DNA of 5,355 nt, taken from positions 1-5,355 of the forward strand of contig JAUVCL010000135.1 of the NCBI GenBank assembly GCA_030595845.1, given 5' to 3'. The translations under genes were made by a program, and so were the position numbers. Position 1 is the stretch's first letter. Each line of letters begins with the position of its first letter. This DNA comes from Campylobacterota bacterium (GTDB lineage Bacteria; Campylobacterota; Campylobacteria; Campylobacterales; Sulfurovaceae). Of the stretch, positions 1 to 4,546 are shown piece after piece. The notes under the pieces were generated by a model. That model worked only from the letters and a program-made list of their open reading frames with translations. It did not search any database and had not been told where the DNA came from.

Positions 1-302
1 ATGACATGAAAACCTCTTTTTTCAGCTTCAAAAAGTGCAGAGATTGAAATGGCCTCTACCTCAGGCAAGATGTAAGTTGGCTGCTCTTTTTCTATGATTT
101 CAAGGACTGCAGCTTCATCTTTCATATCTATAGCGTATGAACGGTTTGCAACCAAGTGTGCAGGTGCATTGTCATATTTGTCAACAGCGATGACCTCAAT
201 ACCAAGTCTTTGTGCTTCAATAGCCACTTCTTTACCAAGTTCACCAGAACCAAGTAACATAATTTTTATAGCGTCTTTTTGTAGGGTTGTTGTAAATGTC
301 AT
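1..302 (-). CDS. purT: Formate-dependent phosphoribosylglycinamide formyltransferase PurT, N-terminal 100 codons (partial)
   Basis: PurT (GAR transformylase 2) makes formyl-GAR from GAR, formate and ATP in cytosolic de novo purine synthesis. It is an ATP-grasp enzyme of usually about 390 residues; only the first 100 codons are visible and the rest lies beyond the left edge. The reverse-strand translation contains the family N-terminal dinucleotide-like fold motif IMLLGSGELGKEVAIEAQRLG (residues 14-34), then VIAVDKYDNAPAHLVA and ILPEVEAI (78-85). These match E. coli PurT closely, including the Glu-Leu pair (21-22) and the Glu (81) that contact GAR in that enzyme. The ATG at 302 is supported by an AAAGG Shine-Dalgarno at 311-315 with an 8-nt spacer. 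The gene lies downstream of the globin on the same strand but is separated from it by a hairpin and an inverted-repeat element, so it probably has its own promoter. Identity is very secure. Confidence 0.95.
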   Translation of the reverse strand, partial: MTFTTTLQKDAIKIMLLGSGELGKEVAIEAQRLGIEVIAVDKYDNAPAHLVANRSYAIDMKDEAAVLEIIEKEQPTYILPEVEAISISALFEAEKRGFHV

Positions 303-332
303 AGGGTTAACCTTTGGGAAATAATTGGTATT

Positions 333-361
333 ATTTTAGCGAAAAGTTAGATAAGTTGTAA
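333..361 (-). promoter_or_regulatory. Candidate purT promoter
   Basis: Read on the minus strand, a TAAAAT hexamer (333-338) could serve as a -10 element and would place the transcript start about 24 nt before the purT ATG. Seventeen bases further upstream is TTACAA (356-361), a poor -35 match. A weak -35 is common in Campylobacterota. This is an inference from motif and spacing only. It lies between purT and the inverted-repeat element, so purT can be transcribed independently of the globin gene. Confidence 0.35.
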
Positions 362-399
362 TGAGTTAAGAGAAATTTATAAGTTTGAGTCAAATAAAC

Positions 400-424
400 G
401 AGAGAGTAGACACAAGAGCCTCAC
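400..424 (+). repeat. Left arm of 25-bp imperfect inverted repeat
   Basis: This arm pairs with 507-531 with two mismatches, both near the inner end of the arm. The outermost 15 bases are an exact match. Confidence 0.85.
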
Positions 425-506
425 TAAACAATAAAGATAAAGGAATATATATATTTAAATATCATATACAAAATCAAGATAATTTAATGATGTTTTGGAC
501 AAGGTT

Positions 507-531
507 GTGAGACTCATGTGTCTACTCTCTC
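507..531 (-). repeat. Right arm of 25-bp imperfect inverted repeat
   Basis: This arm is the reverse complement of 400-424 at 23 of 25 positions. It ends 5 bp before the hairpin at 537-567, which follows the globin gene. Confidence 0.85.
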
Positions 532-536
532 CTCAG

Positions 537-567
537 AAGTATGCCAATGATGAGGAATGGCATACTT
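537..567 (-). terminator. Hairpin downstream of the globin gene, possible terminator
   Basis: AAGTATGCCA (537-546) and TGGCATACTT (558-567) form a perfect 10-bp stem around an 11-nt loop. The stem starts about 11 nt beyond the globin stop codon, a normal terminator position. On the minus strand it is not followed by a T-tract, so it is not a textbook intrinsic terminator. It could instead be a 3'-end stabilising stem, or it could have arrived with the adjacent inverted-repeat element. Confidence 0.45.
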
Positions 568-578
568 ACCGGGTACTT

Positions 579-941
579 TTATACACGTATTATTTCATCT
601 TTAAGAGAATAGCCTATTGCAAGCATCTCATTTTTTTCTCTTTCTCCCAGGTTGTTTTCATCCATTGCTTTAAGAATGTCATCTATAACAGCAATGAACT
701 CTTCTTCTGAGATGTTCATTCCTTTATGTGCACCTAGCATCCCTTTACCTGTGTAGGCTTGTGGACCCCCTGTCCCAGCACAAATAAATTCAAAAACCAA
801 ATTCTTTACAGCATCTAGATCCTCAATAATTTCAAATCGTGTTTTGATGAGATCATTTTTAAGATGATTCTCTGCTATATCATTGGCTAGTTTCTTAATA
901 CCTTCAGCGCTTCCTAAACGTTCATAAAGTGACTTTTCCAT
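579..941 (-). CDS. Group I truncated haemoglobin (2-on-2 globin)
   Basis: This is a 120-residue haem protein of the usual single-domain truncated-globin length. Such globins bind O2, NO or CO in the cytoplasm, and several detoxify NO or act in redox sensing; the ligand here is unknown. Visible family features are the N-terminal LYERLG (5-10), a Phe at the CD1 position (36), the E-helix-to-loop motif GTGGPQAYTGKGM (56-68), and the proximal haem ligand His72 in GAHKGM. Ungapped alignment from LYERLG puts Ala23 where many group I globins have the B10 Tyr. Counting back from GGP puts Val45 and Val49 at E7 and E11, so the distal pocket looks non-polar. The ATG at 941 has a strong AAGGAAGG Shine-Dalgarno (949-956) with a 7-nt spacer. 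The gene is divergent from an AraC-type regulator, which may control it. It differs from the group III globin Ctb of Campylobacter. Confidence 0.92.
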   Translation of the reverse strand: MEKSLYERLGSAEGIKKLANDIAENHLKNDLIKTRFEIIEDLDAVKNLVFEFICAGTGGPQAYTGKGMLGAHKGMNISEEEFIAVIDDILKAMDENNLGEREKNEMLAIGYSLKDEIIRV

Positions 942-987
942 AGGTTTACCTTCCTTCTCATTGTTATGAGATTATGGTTATTTGATA

Positions 988-1017
988 ATTAAATATCATG
1001 GGTAAGAATAACATCAA
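988..1017 (-). promoter_or_regulatory. Candidate globin promoter with overlapping dyad
   Basis: On the minus strand TTGATG (1012-1017, four of six bases of the -35 consensus) is followed after 18 bp by TTTAAT (988-993, five of six bases of the -10 consensus). This would give a leader of about 40 nt. The -10 lies inside a near-palindrome, TGATAATTAAATATCA (983-998; one mismatched pair), a reasonable position for a repressor or activator site. The half-site spacing does not fit FNR (TTGAT-N4-ATCAA). Based on motif and spacing only. Confidence 0.35.
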
Positions 1018-1035
1018 ATTATTTGTCTGTAAAGA

Positions 1036-1063
1036 GCAAAATTTCGCAAAAGTGTACATTTTG
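1036..1063. promoter_or_regulatory. Candidate operator cluster in the globin/AraC divergent region
   Basis: Two direct copies of GCAAAA begin exactly 10 bp apart (1036-1041 and 1046-1051), one helical turn, which suits two DNA-binding motifs of an AraC-type protein. The second copy overlaps an imperfect dyad, CAAAA-N7-TTTTG (1047-1063), around the palindrome TGTACA. These lie just upstream of, and touch, the -35-like sequence of the regulator gene. Autoregulation or control of the divergent globin is inferred, not shown. Confidence 0.3.
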
Positions 1064-1088
1064 TCGGATTATGTAGTATACCTATGTT
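1061..1088 (+). promoter_or_regulatory. Candidate promoter of the AraC-family gene
   Basis: TTGTCG (1061-1066, four of six) and TATGTT (1083-1088, four of six) are spaced 16 bp apart. Transcription would begin near 1095, inside the longer open frame that starts at 1084. This supports the downstream ATG at 1126 as the true start. The match is modest. Confidence 0.3.
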
Positions 1089-1110
1089 AATATATGTGAT
1101 ATTTTGTTCA

Positions 1111-1116
1111 AAAAGG
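1111..1116 (+). promoter_or_regulatory. Shine-Dalgarno that decides the AraC-family start
   Basis: AAAAGG lies 9 nt before the ATG at 1126. The earlier in-frame ATG at 1084 has no purine-rich sequence at a suitable distance, so 1126 is preferred. Confidence 0.6.
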
Positions 1117-1125
1117 TTATGTTTT

Positions 1126-2076
1126 ATGGAAACCCTTCCTCTTTTCACGATAGACCAGACAGTAAATACCTATAAATATCTGTTTGAACCAAACCCTGTG
1201 TTTGGTATGGACTTTTTCTCAAATAATTTTGAAGCCAAAGAGATTGTTTTACTTGATGACATTAAAGCAGGGAGTCAGGGGATTCCTATTCATTTTGGTT
1301 ATTATGCTCTGTTTTTACGTATTCATGGAGAAACACAACGCACCATCAATCAATTTAACTATCTTATCAAACCACATTCACTTCAGTTGGTCAACCCTGG
1401 AGCTATCTATTCCTTTAAAGATGTTACCAATGCATCAAGAACATTTGTTTTACTCTTTAACAAAGCATTTATTGAAGAAGATAATTTATCAGAACATATA
1501 CAAGAATCACTCATGGAGTTTCATCGTAAATGTCAGCAGGATATTGTCCTAAATAAAACACAATATGCACATGCTGTGGCTATCTATGAACAGTTAAGTA
1601 CTGAGTTGCGGGCAAAAAATGATGATTATCAAATCGTATGTAAAATGTTGATCAATCAACTTCTTGTATTGCTCAAACGTGAAAAACTGAGTTTTGGGCT
1701 CAAGCAAAACCATACAAGAGCAGAAGAAATATGTGCAGAGTTTTTGGTACTCATTGAAGAACATTACTGGCAGAAAAAATCTGTGAAAGCGTATGCCCTT
1801 TTACTGGGAGTAACACCGAAACACTTGAGTGAAACGGTAAAAGGAACACTCCGTCACACGGCACTCTCCTATATACATATTCGTATTATTAAAGAGATAC
1901 AGTACTTACTTTGTTTTGGAGAGATGTCCATCAAGCAGATAGCGTATGCACTACATTTTGACACAGTTTCTCAGTTAGGACGTTTTTTTAAAAGACATGA
2001 AGGCTTAAGTCCTAAAGCATATAGGTTAAAACATAGAGGTGTTGCTTTGTATGATAAGCAAAATGCTAGTAAATAA
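1126..2076 (+). CDS. AraC-family transcriptional regulator
   Basis: This is a 316-residue DNA-binding regulator of usual family length. The N-terminal part (about residues 1-130) is rich in beta-strand-like sequence and probably forms the effector-sensing domain; the ligand cannot be read from sequence. The C-terminal AraC/XylS double helix-turn-helix spans about 205-303. The first HTH is around SVKAYALLLGVTPKHLSE (219-236). The second is MSIKQIAYALHFDTVSQLGR (267-286), followed by the family signature FFKRHEGLSPKAYR (287-300). An in-frame ATG at 1084 would add 14 residues (MLIYVIFCSKRLCF), but it has no Shine-Dalgarno and would overlap the likely promoter, so 1126 was chosen. The gene diverges from the globin and converges on rpsU. 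Control of the globin, of itself, or of a distant target is plausible from position but unproven. Family assignment is firm; the specific role is not known. Confidence 0.9.
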   Translation: METLPLFTIDQTVNTYKYLFEPNPVFGMDFFSNNFEAKEIVLLDDIKAGSQGIPIHFGYYALFLRIHGETQRTINQFNYLIKPHSLQLVNPGAIYSFKDVTNASRTFVLLFNKAFIEEDNLSEHIQESLMEFHRKCQQDIVLNKTQYAHAVAIYEQLSTELRAKNDDYQIVCKMLINQLLVLLKREKLSFGLKQNHTRAEEICAEFLVLIEEHYWQKKSVKAYALLLGVTPKHLSETVKGTLRHTALSYIHIRIIKEIQYLLCFGEMSIKQIAYALHFDTVSQLGRFFKRHEGLSPKAYRLKHRGVALYDKQNASK

Positions 2077-2108
2077 AATGTAAGTTTGGGTATTTGTTGT
2101 GTGTAGAT

Positions 2109-2132
2109 TTTCCAACTCCTAAGAGTTGGAAA
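2109..2132. terminator. Hairpin between convergent AraC-family gene and rpsU, possible shared terminator
   Basis: TTTCCAACTC (2109-2118) and GAGTTGGAAA (2123-2132) form a perfect 10-bp stem with the 4-nt loop CTAA. It is 32 bp after the regulator stop codon and 16 bp after the rpsU stop codon. On both strands the T-run is on the 5' side of the stem and the A-run on the 3' side, opposite to a classical intrinsic terminator. It may still work as a bidirectional transcript-end structure. Position between convergent genes is the main support. Confidence 0.55.
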
Positions 2133-2148
2133 GGTGAGGGTAAACTGA

Positions 2149-2361
2149 TTACAGTCTAGACTCGTATCTTCTGAGCATGAAGAGTTTTTTAAGGATTTTC
2201 TTGCGAGTTGCAATCTTTTCTTTTTTTCTCTTTTCAGTCTCTGTTTCGTGATTTTGTCTAGCTCTAGCTTCTGTCACGATAAGGTTTCTGTCACATTGTC
2301 TCTTGAATTTTCTATAAGCGTCATCAAAAGAGTCACGTTGTGTTAAAATAATTCCTGGCAT
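2149..2361 (-). CDS. rpsU: 30S ribosomal protein S21
   Basis: S21 is a small basic component of the 30S subunit platform, near the 3' end of 16S rRNA, and helps initiation on mRNA. The 70-residue product has the usual length and hallmarks: MPGI at the start, ESFDEAYRKFK-like SFDDAYRKFKRQCDRNLIV (11-29), a strongly basic central helix RKKEKIATRKKILKK (45-59), and the C-terminal MLRRYESRL. It closely resembles S21 of Campylobacterota as I recall it. The ATG at 2361 has a very purine-rich leader, AAGGAAGGGGG (2371-2381), 9 nt upstream, so a strong ribosome-binding site is expected. It is monocistronic here, diverging from nnr and converging on the AraC-family gene. Identity is very secure. Confidence 0.97.
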   Translation of the reverse strand: MPGIILTQRDSFDDAYRKFKRQCDRNLIVTEARARQNHETETEKRKKEKIATRKKILKKLFMLRRYESRL

Positions 2362-2428
2362 CGAAAAGCACCCCCTTCCTTATCAAAATTTCTTGAGGTT
2401 TAGTCCAAGATAGATAAATATGAATCGG

Positions 2429-2434
2429 ATTATA
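2429..2434 (-). promoter_or_regulatory. Candidate rpsU -10 element
   Basis: A perfect TATAAT is read on the minus strand, giving a leader of about 60 nt before the rpsU ATG. No good -35 hexamer is visible 16-18 bp upstream. The perfect hexamer, location and orientation make this one of the better promoter calls in the window. Confidence 0.5.
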
Positions 2435-2453
2435 TCCAAAGTATTTTAATTTG

Positions 2454-2462
2454 TGATAAAAT
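2454..2462 (+). promoter_or_regulatory. Candidate nnr extended -10 promoter
   Basis: TGATAAAAT is a TGn-extended -10 with TAAAAT at 2457-2462, about 23 bp before the nnr ATG. The transcript would start near 2469, just ahead of the Shine-Dalgarno. No -35 is evident, which fits an extended -10. Only 22 bp separates it from the opposing rpsU -10, so the two RNA polymerase sites would overlap. Confidence 0.45.
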
Positions 2463-2484
2463 TGAAGGAGCAGAAGGAGTTGGT

Positions 2485-3900
2485 ATGCAAAAAGTATTTC
2501 ATGATTGTTATGCATTAGATCAAAAATGTTATGAAGCGTATGGTTTAACGGAAGATATCCTTATGGAACATGCCGCTTCTGGTATAGCCAATTATATACG
2601 GGAGCACTTCATAAAAGATGCTTCTGTTCTTATTGTCGCAGGGAAAGGGAATAACGGAGCCGACGGTATGGTTTTGGCAAGGCAGCTTTATGGGGATTAT
2701 GAGGTAAAACTCTGTGTGCCTTTTGGTGTAAAGTCTGACATGGCAGAACTTCAGTTAGCACGTGCAACACGTTTGGGTATTAAAGTCACAGACGTGCTTT
2801 TAGGTTCGGATGCAGATGTTGTTGTTGATGCACTGTTTGGTGCAGGACTAAATAAACCGTTAAATGAGGAAACAAAGCATATTATTCATCAACTAAACAG
2901 TTTTAAAGGACATAAAATTGCTTGTGATATGCCTACGGGAGCAGGAGTACACGGTTTAATGCCGTTGGCTTTTATGGCAGATGTGACATTGTCAATGGGT
3001 GCGAGGACGGAAGCACTCTATTTGGATGAAAACAAAGATGCAGTAGGTCAGATAAAATGTGTAGACCTAGGTGTGAGCTCACTCTTTTATGGTGGGCAAA
3101 GTCAAGTCTGTGTGCTTGAAGAGAGTGATATGAAACTCCCCTCACGAACCAGACAAAACAGTCACAAAGGGAATTTTGGACATACGGCCGTATTGTGTGG
3201 AGAAAAAGAGGGTGCAGGGATCATCTCCGGGATGGCTTCAGTGTCATTTGGGGCAGGGCTTACGACACTGGTCGTACATGAAAAGATCACGCCTCCTCCT
3301 TACCTTATGCACTCAACTGTGGTTCCCAATAATGCTTCAGCTTTAGCTATTGGCATGGGGCTTGGAGGACATTTTGAGAGTGAATTCTTACAAAAATATG
3401 TCGTACAAAGCCACTTGCCCATTGTATTGGATGCAGACAGTTTCTTGAGTGAAGAGATCTTATCTGTGCTTAGTCAAAAAGAGAGAGAAATTGTGATCAC
3501 GCCACATCCCAAGGAGTTTGTGATCATGTGGAAAATACTAACAGGGAAACAGCTCACCGTTACAGAAGTGCAGTCTAAACGTTTTGAAATGGTACGAATG
3601 TTCAATGCTAAGTATCCGCATGTCACACTCATGTTAAAAGGGGCCAATACGCTCATTATGCAAGAAGAACGACTTTACATTAATCCTTTGGGCTGTTCCA
3701 AATTGAGTAAAGGGGGTAGTGGAGATGTACTTTCCGGTCTCATCGTATCTTTATTGGCTCAAGGATACACAGGAATAGATGCGGCCATACAGGCTTCTTT
3801 GGCCTTAGTCATGGCTGCCAATAATTACAAAGGGGCATCTTATGCCATGCTGCCTACGGATATAATTGAGGAAATAGCATTTTTAGAGATGGATGGGTAG
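2485..3900 (+). CDS. nnr: Bifunctional NAD(P)H-hydrate repair enzyme (NAD(P)HX epimerase / ADP- or ATP-dependent dehydratase)
   Basis: Nnr repairs hydrated, inactive NADH and NADPH in the cytosol: the epimerase interconverts R- and S-NAD(P)HX and the dehydratase restores NAD(P)H using ADP (bacterial type). At 471 residues it is close to the usual two-domain length of about 460-510. The YjeF_N epimerase domain (about 1-210) shows VAGKGNNGADGMVLAR (51-66), VVDALFGAGLNKPL (113-126) and CDMPTGAGVHG (147-157). The carbohydrate-kinase-like dehydratase domain (about 215-471) shows HKGNFGH (227-233), MGLGG (291-295), LDADSF (315-320), ITPHPKEF (338-345), MLKGANTLI (383-391) and KGGSGDVLSGLI (409-420), where Asp414 is the family catalytic residue. 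In the ADVTLSMGA segment (165-173), the Lys often found two residues on is Thr175. The start has GAAGGAG (2473-2479) 5 nt before ATG. purN follows after 80 bp on the same strand. Confidence 0.95.
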   Translation: MQKVFHDCYALDQKCYEAYGLTEDILMEHAASGIANYIREHFIKDASVLIVAGKGNNGADGMVLARQLYGDYEVKLCVPFGVKSDMAELQLARATRLGIKVTDVLLGSDADVVVDALFGAGLNKPLNEETKHIIHQLNSFKGHKIACDMPTGAGVHGLMPLAFMADVTLSMGARTEALYLDENKDAVGQIKCVDLGVSSLFYGGQSQVCVLEESDMKLPSRTRQNSHKGNFGHTAVLCGEKEGAGIISGMASVSFGAGLTTLVVHEKITPPPYLMHSTVVPNNASALAIGMGLGGHFESEFLQKYVVQSHLPIVLDADSFLSEEILSVLSQKEREIVITPHPKEFVIMWKILTGKQLTVTEVQSKRFEMVRMFNAKYPHVTLMLKGANTLIMQEERLYINPLGCSKLSKGGSGDVLSGLIVSLLAQGYTGIDAAIQASLALVMAANNYKGASYAMLPTDIIEEIAFLEMDG

Positions 3901-3948
3901 GGTGTGGGAGGGGTGATTGTATCCTCTACTATTTTAACTTTATTGGGT

Positions 3949-3974
3949 TGATATAACCGAGCATTGGATACAAT
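3949..3974 (+). promoter_or_regulatory. Candidate purN promoter(s)
   Basis: Two -10-like hexamers precede purN. TGATATAAC (3949-3957) is a TGn-extended form with TATAAC at 3952-3957, giving a leader of about 17 nt. TACAAT (3969-3974, five of six consensus bases) ends six bases before the ATG, which would give a leaderless or almost leaderless transcript. TTGATA (3948-3953) resembles a -35 for the latter but at a short 15-bp spacing. Which one is used, if either, cannot be decided from sequence. Confidence 0.35.
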
Positions 3975-3976
3975 GC
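3961..3976 (+). promoter_or_regulatory. Small stem-loop immediately before purN
   Basis: GCATTG and CAATGC form a perfect 6-bp stem around a GATA loop and end four bases before the purN ATG. The 3' part of the same stretch (3966-3974) is also the exact reverse complement of 3916-3924, 41 nt upstream. Two mutually exclusive structures are therefore possible in a transcript reading through from nnr. A regulatory role is conjecture. Confidence 0.3.
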
Positions 3977-3980
3977 GATT

Positions 3981-4544
3981 ATGAAGAAAATAGCAGTTTT
4001 ATTTAGTGGCAAAGGCTCAAACTTTGCTCATATTGTCAAGACTTTACACTTTAAAGAGTTCGAGGTTGTCGTTGCCTTGACAAATAATCCTAATGCCAAG
4101 GGTATAGAAGTGGCCAAAGCAGAATCTATCCCTCTTGAAATTATAGATTCAAAGACGTATAAAAGTAGAGAAACCTTTGACACAGAGGTTGTAGAGCGCT
4201 TAAAAGTCTACAATGCAGACTTGACAATACTTGCAGGGTTTATGCGTATTTTGACACCGGTGTTTACAGATGAGATGACAAGTATTAACCTGCACCCCTC
4301 CCTCTTGCCCAGACATAAGGGCTTAAATGCCATTGAAAAAAGTTATGAAGACAGTTTCATAAATGGTGGCGTCAGTATCCATTATGTCAGTTCTGAACTT
4401 GACGGGGGAAAAGTCATTTTACAAAAAGAGATTTTAAAAACAGGGCTGAGTTTTGAAATGTATGATGAAAAGATACGAAGCTTGGAAAAAGAGGCTCTGA
4501 TTGAAGCCATACGAACAGTGCTCTTGCCAAATAAAGGACAATAA
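3981..4544 (+). CDS. purN: Phosphoribosylglycinamide formyltransferase PurN (10-formyl-THF dependent)
   Basis: PurN transfers the formyl group of 10-formyltetrahydrofolate to GAR, the same purine-synthesis step as PurT but by an unrelated mechanism. The protein has 187 residues against roughly 190-215 in the family. It shows the phosphate-binding LFSGKGSNF (7-15), the AGFMRIL core strand (85-91), the catalytic segment INLHPSLLPRHKG (102-114) and the ELDGGKVILQKE segment (139-150). The three catalytic residues Asn103, His105 and Asp141 correspond to Asn106, His108 and Asp144 of E. coli. The start is fixed by homology, because MKKIAVLFSG is the usual N-terminus, yet no Shine-Dalgarno is visible upstream; a leaderless or weakly initiated transcript is possible. 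It follows nnr by 80 bp and is 2 bp ahead of a membrane-protein gene. Identity is very secure. Confidence 0.96.
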   Translation: MKKIAVLFSGKGSNFAHIVKTLHFKEFEVVVALTNNPNAKGIEVAKAESIPLEIIDSKTYKSRETFDTEVVERLKVYNADLTILAGFMRILTPVFTDEMTSINLHPSLLPRHKGLNAIEKSYEDSFINGGVSIHYVSSELDGGKVILQKEILKTGLSFEMYDEKIRSLEKEALIEAIRTVLLPNKGQ

Positions 4545-4546
4545 TC

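Larger units (their letters stand above)
400..531. mobile_element. MITE-like 132-bp element with 25-bp terminal inverted repeats
   Basis: The segment is bounded by a left arm (400-424) and a right arm (507-531) that are reverse complements at 23 of 25 positions. Both tips read GAGAGAGTAGACACA inwards. The 82-bp interior (425-506) is very AT-rich, with a run of alternating AT around 446-464, and has no credible coding sequence. Small size, long nearly perfect terminal repeats and an empty AT-rich core are typical of a miniature inverted-repeat transposable element. No clear target-site duplication is visible at the flanks and no transposase is present, so family and mobility are unknown. A long-stem structured RNA or a paired operator is the main alternative. 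Confidence 0.5.

Noticed and set aside
94..324. Plus-strand 76-residue open frame
   Set aside because: It lies antisense to purT, whose conserved reading is unmistakable, and has no family resemblance.
384..394. Small palindrome TTTGA-G-TCAAA upstream of purT
   Set aside because: Eleven bases with 5-bp AT-rich arms is easily a chance event in this sequence; no partner copy was found.
303..578. CRISPR repeat or insertion-sequence remnant in the gap between purT and the globin gene
   Set aside because: There is one pair of inverted, not direct, repeats with no spacers, and no transposase-like residues in any frame.
495..710. Plus-strand 71-residue open frame crossing the right arm of the inverted repeat
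   Set aside because: It is largely antisense to the globin gene, has no ribosome site and a low-complexity composition, so it is not a credible gene or transposase remnant.
982..999. FNR-type binding site before the globin gene
   Set aside because: TTGAT is present, but the opposite ATCAT half-site is 8 bp away instead of 4, so it does not match the FNR spacing.
1184..1552. Plus-strand 122-residue open frame
   Set aside because: It lies wholly inside the AraC-family gene in another frame and looks like an out-of-frame reading.
1971..2213. Minus-strand 80-residue open frame
   Set aside because: It overlaps rpsU and the HTH-coding end of the regulator in other frames; both are firmly identified.
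2392..2409. Possible stem-loop in the rpsU leader (CTTG/CAAG arms)
   Set aside because: Only four to five pairs with a ten-base loop; too weak to call an S21 autoregulatory element.
2333..2515. Minus-strand 60-residue open frame
   Set aside because: It covers the rpsU/nnr promoter region and both gene starts, without a family match.
3474..3656. Minus-strand 60-residue open frame
   Set aside because: It is antisense to the conserved dehydratase domain of nnr.
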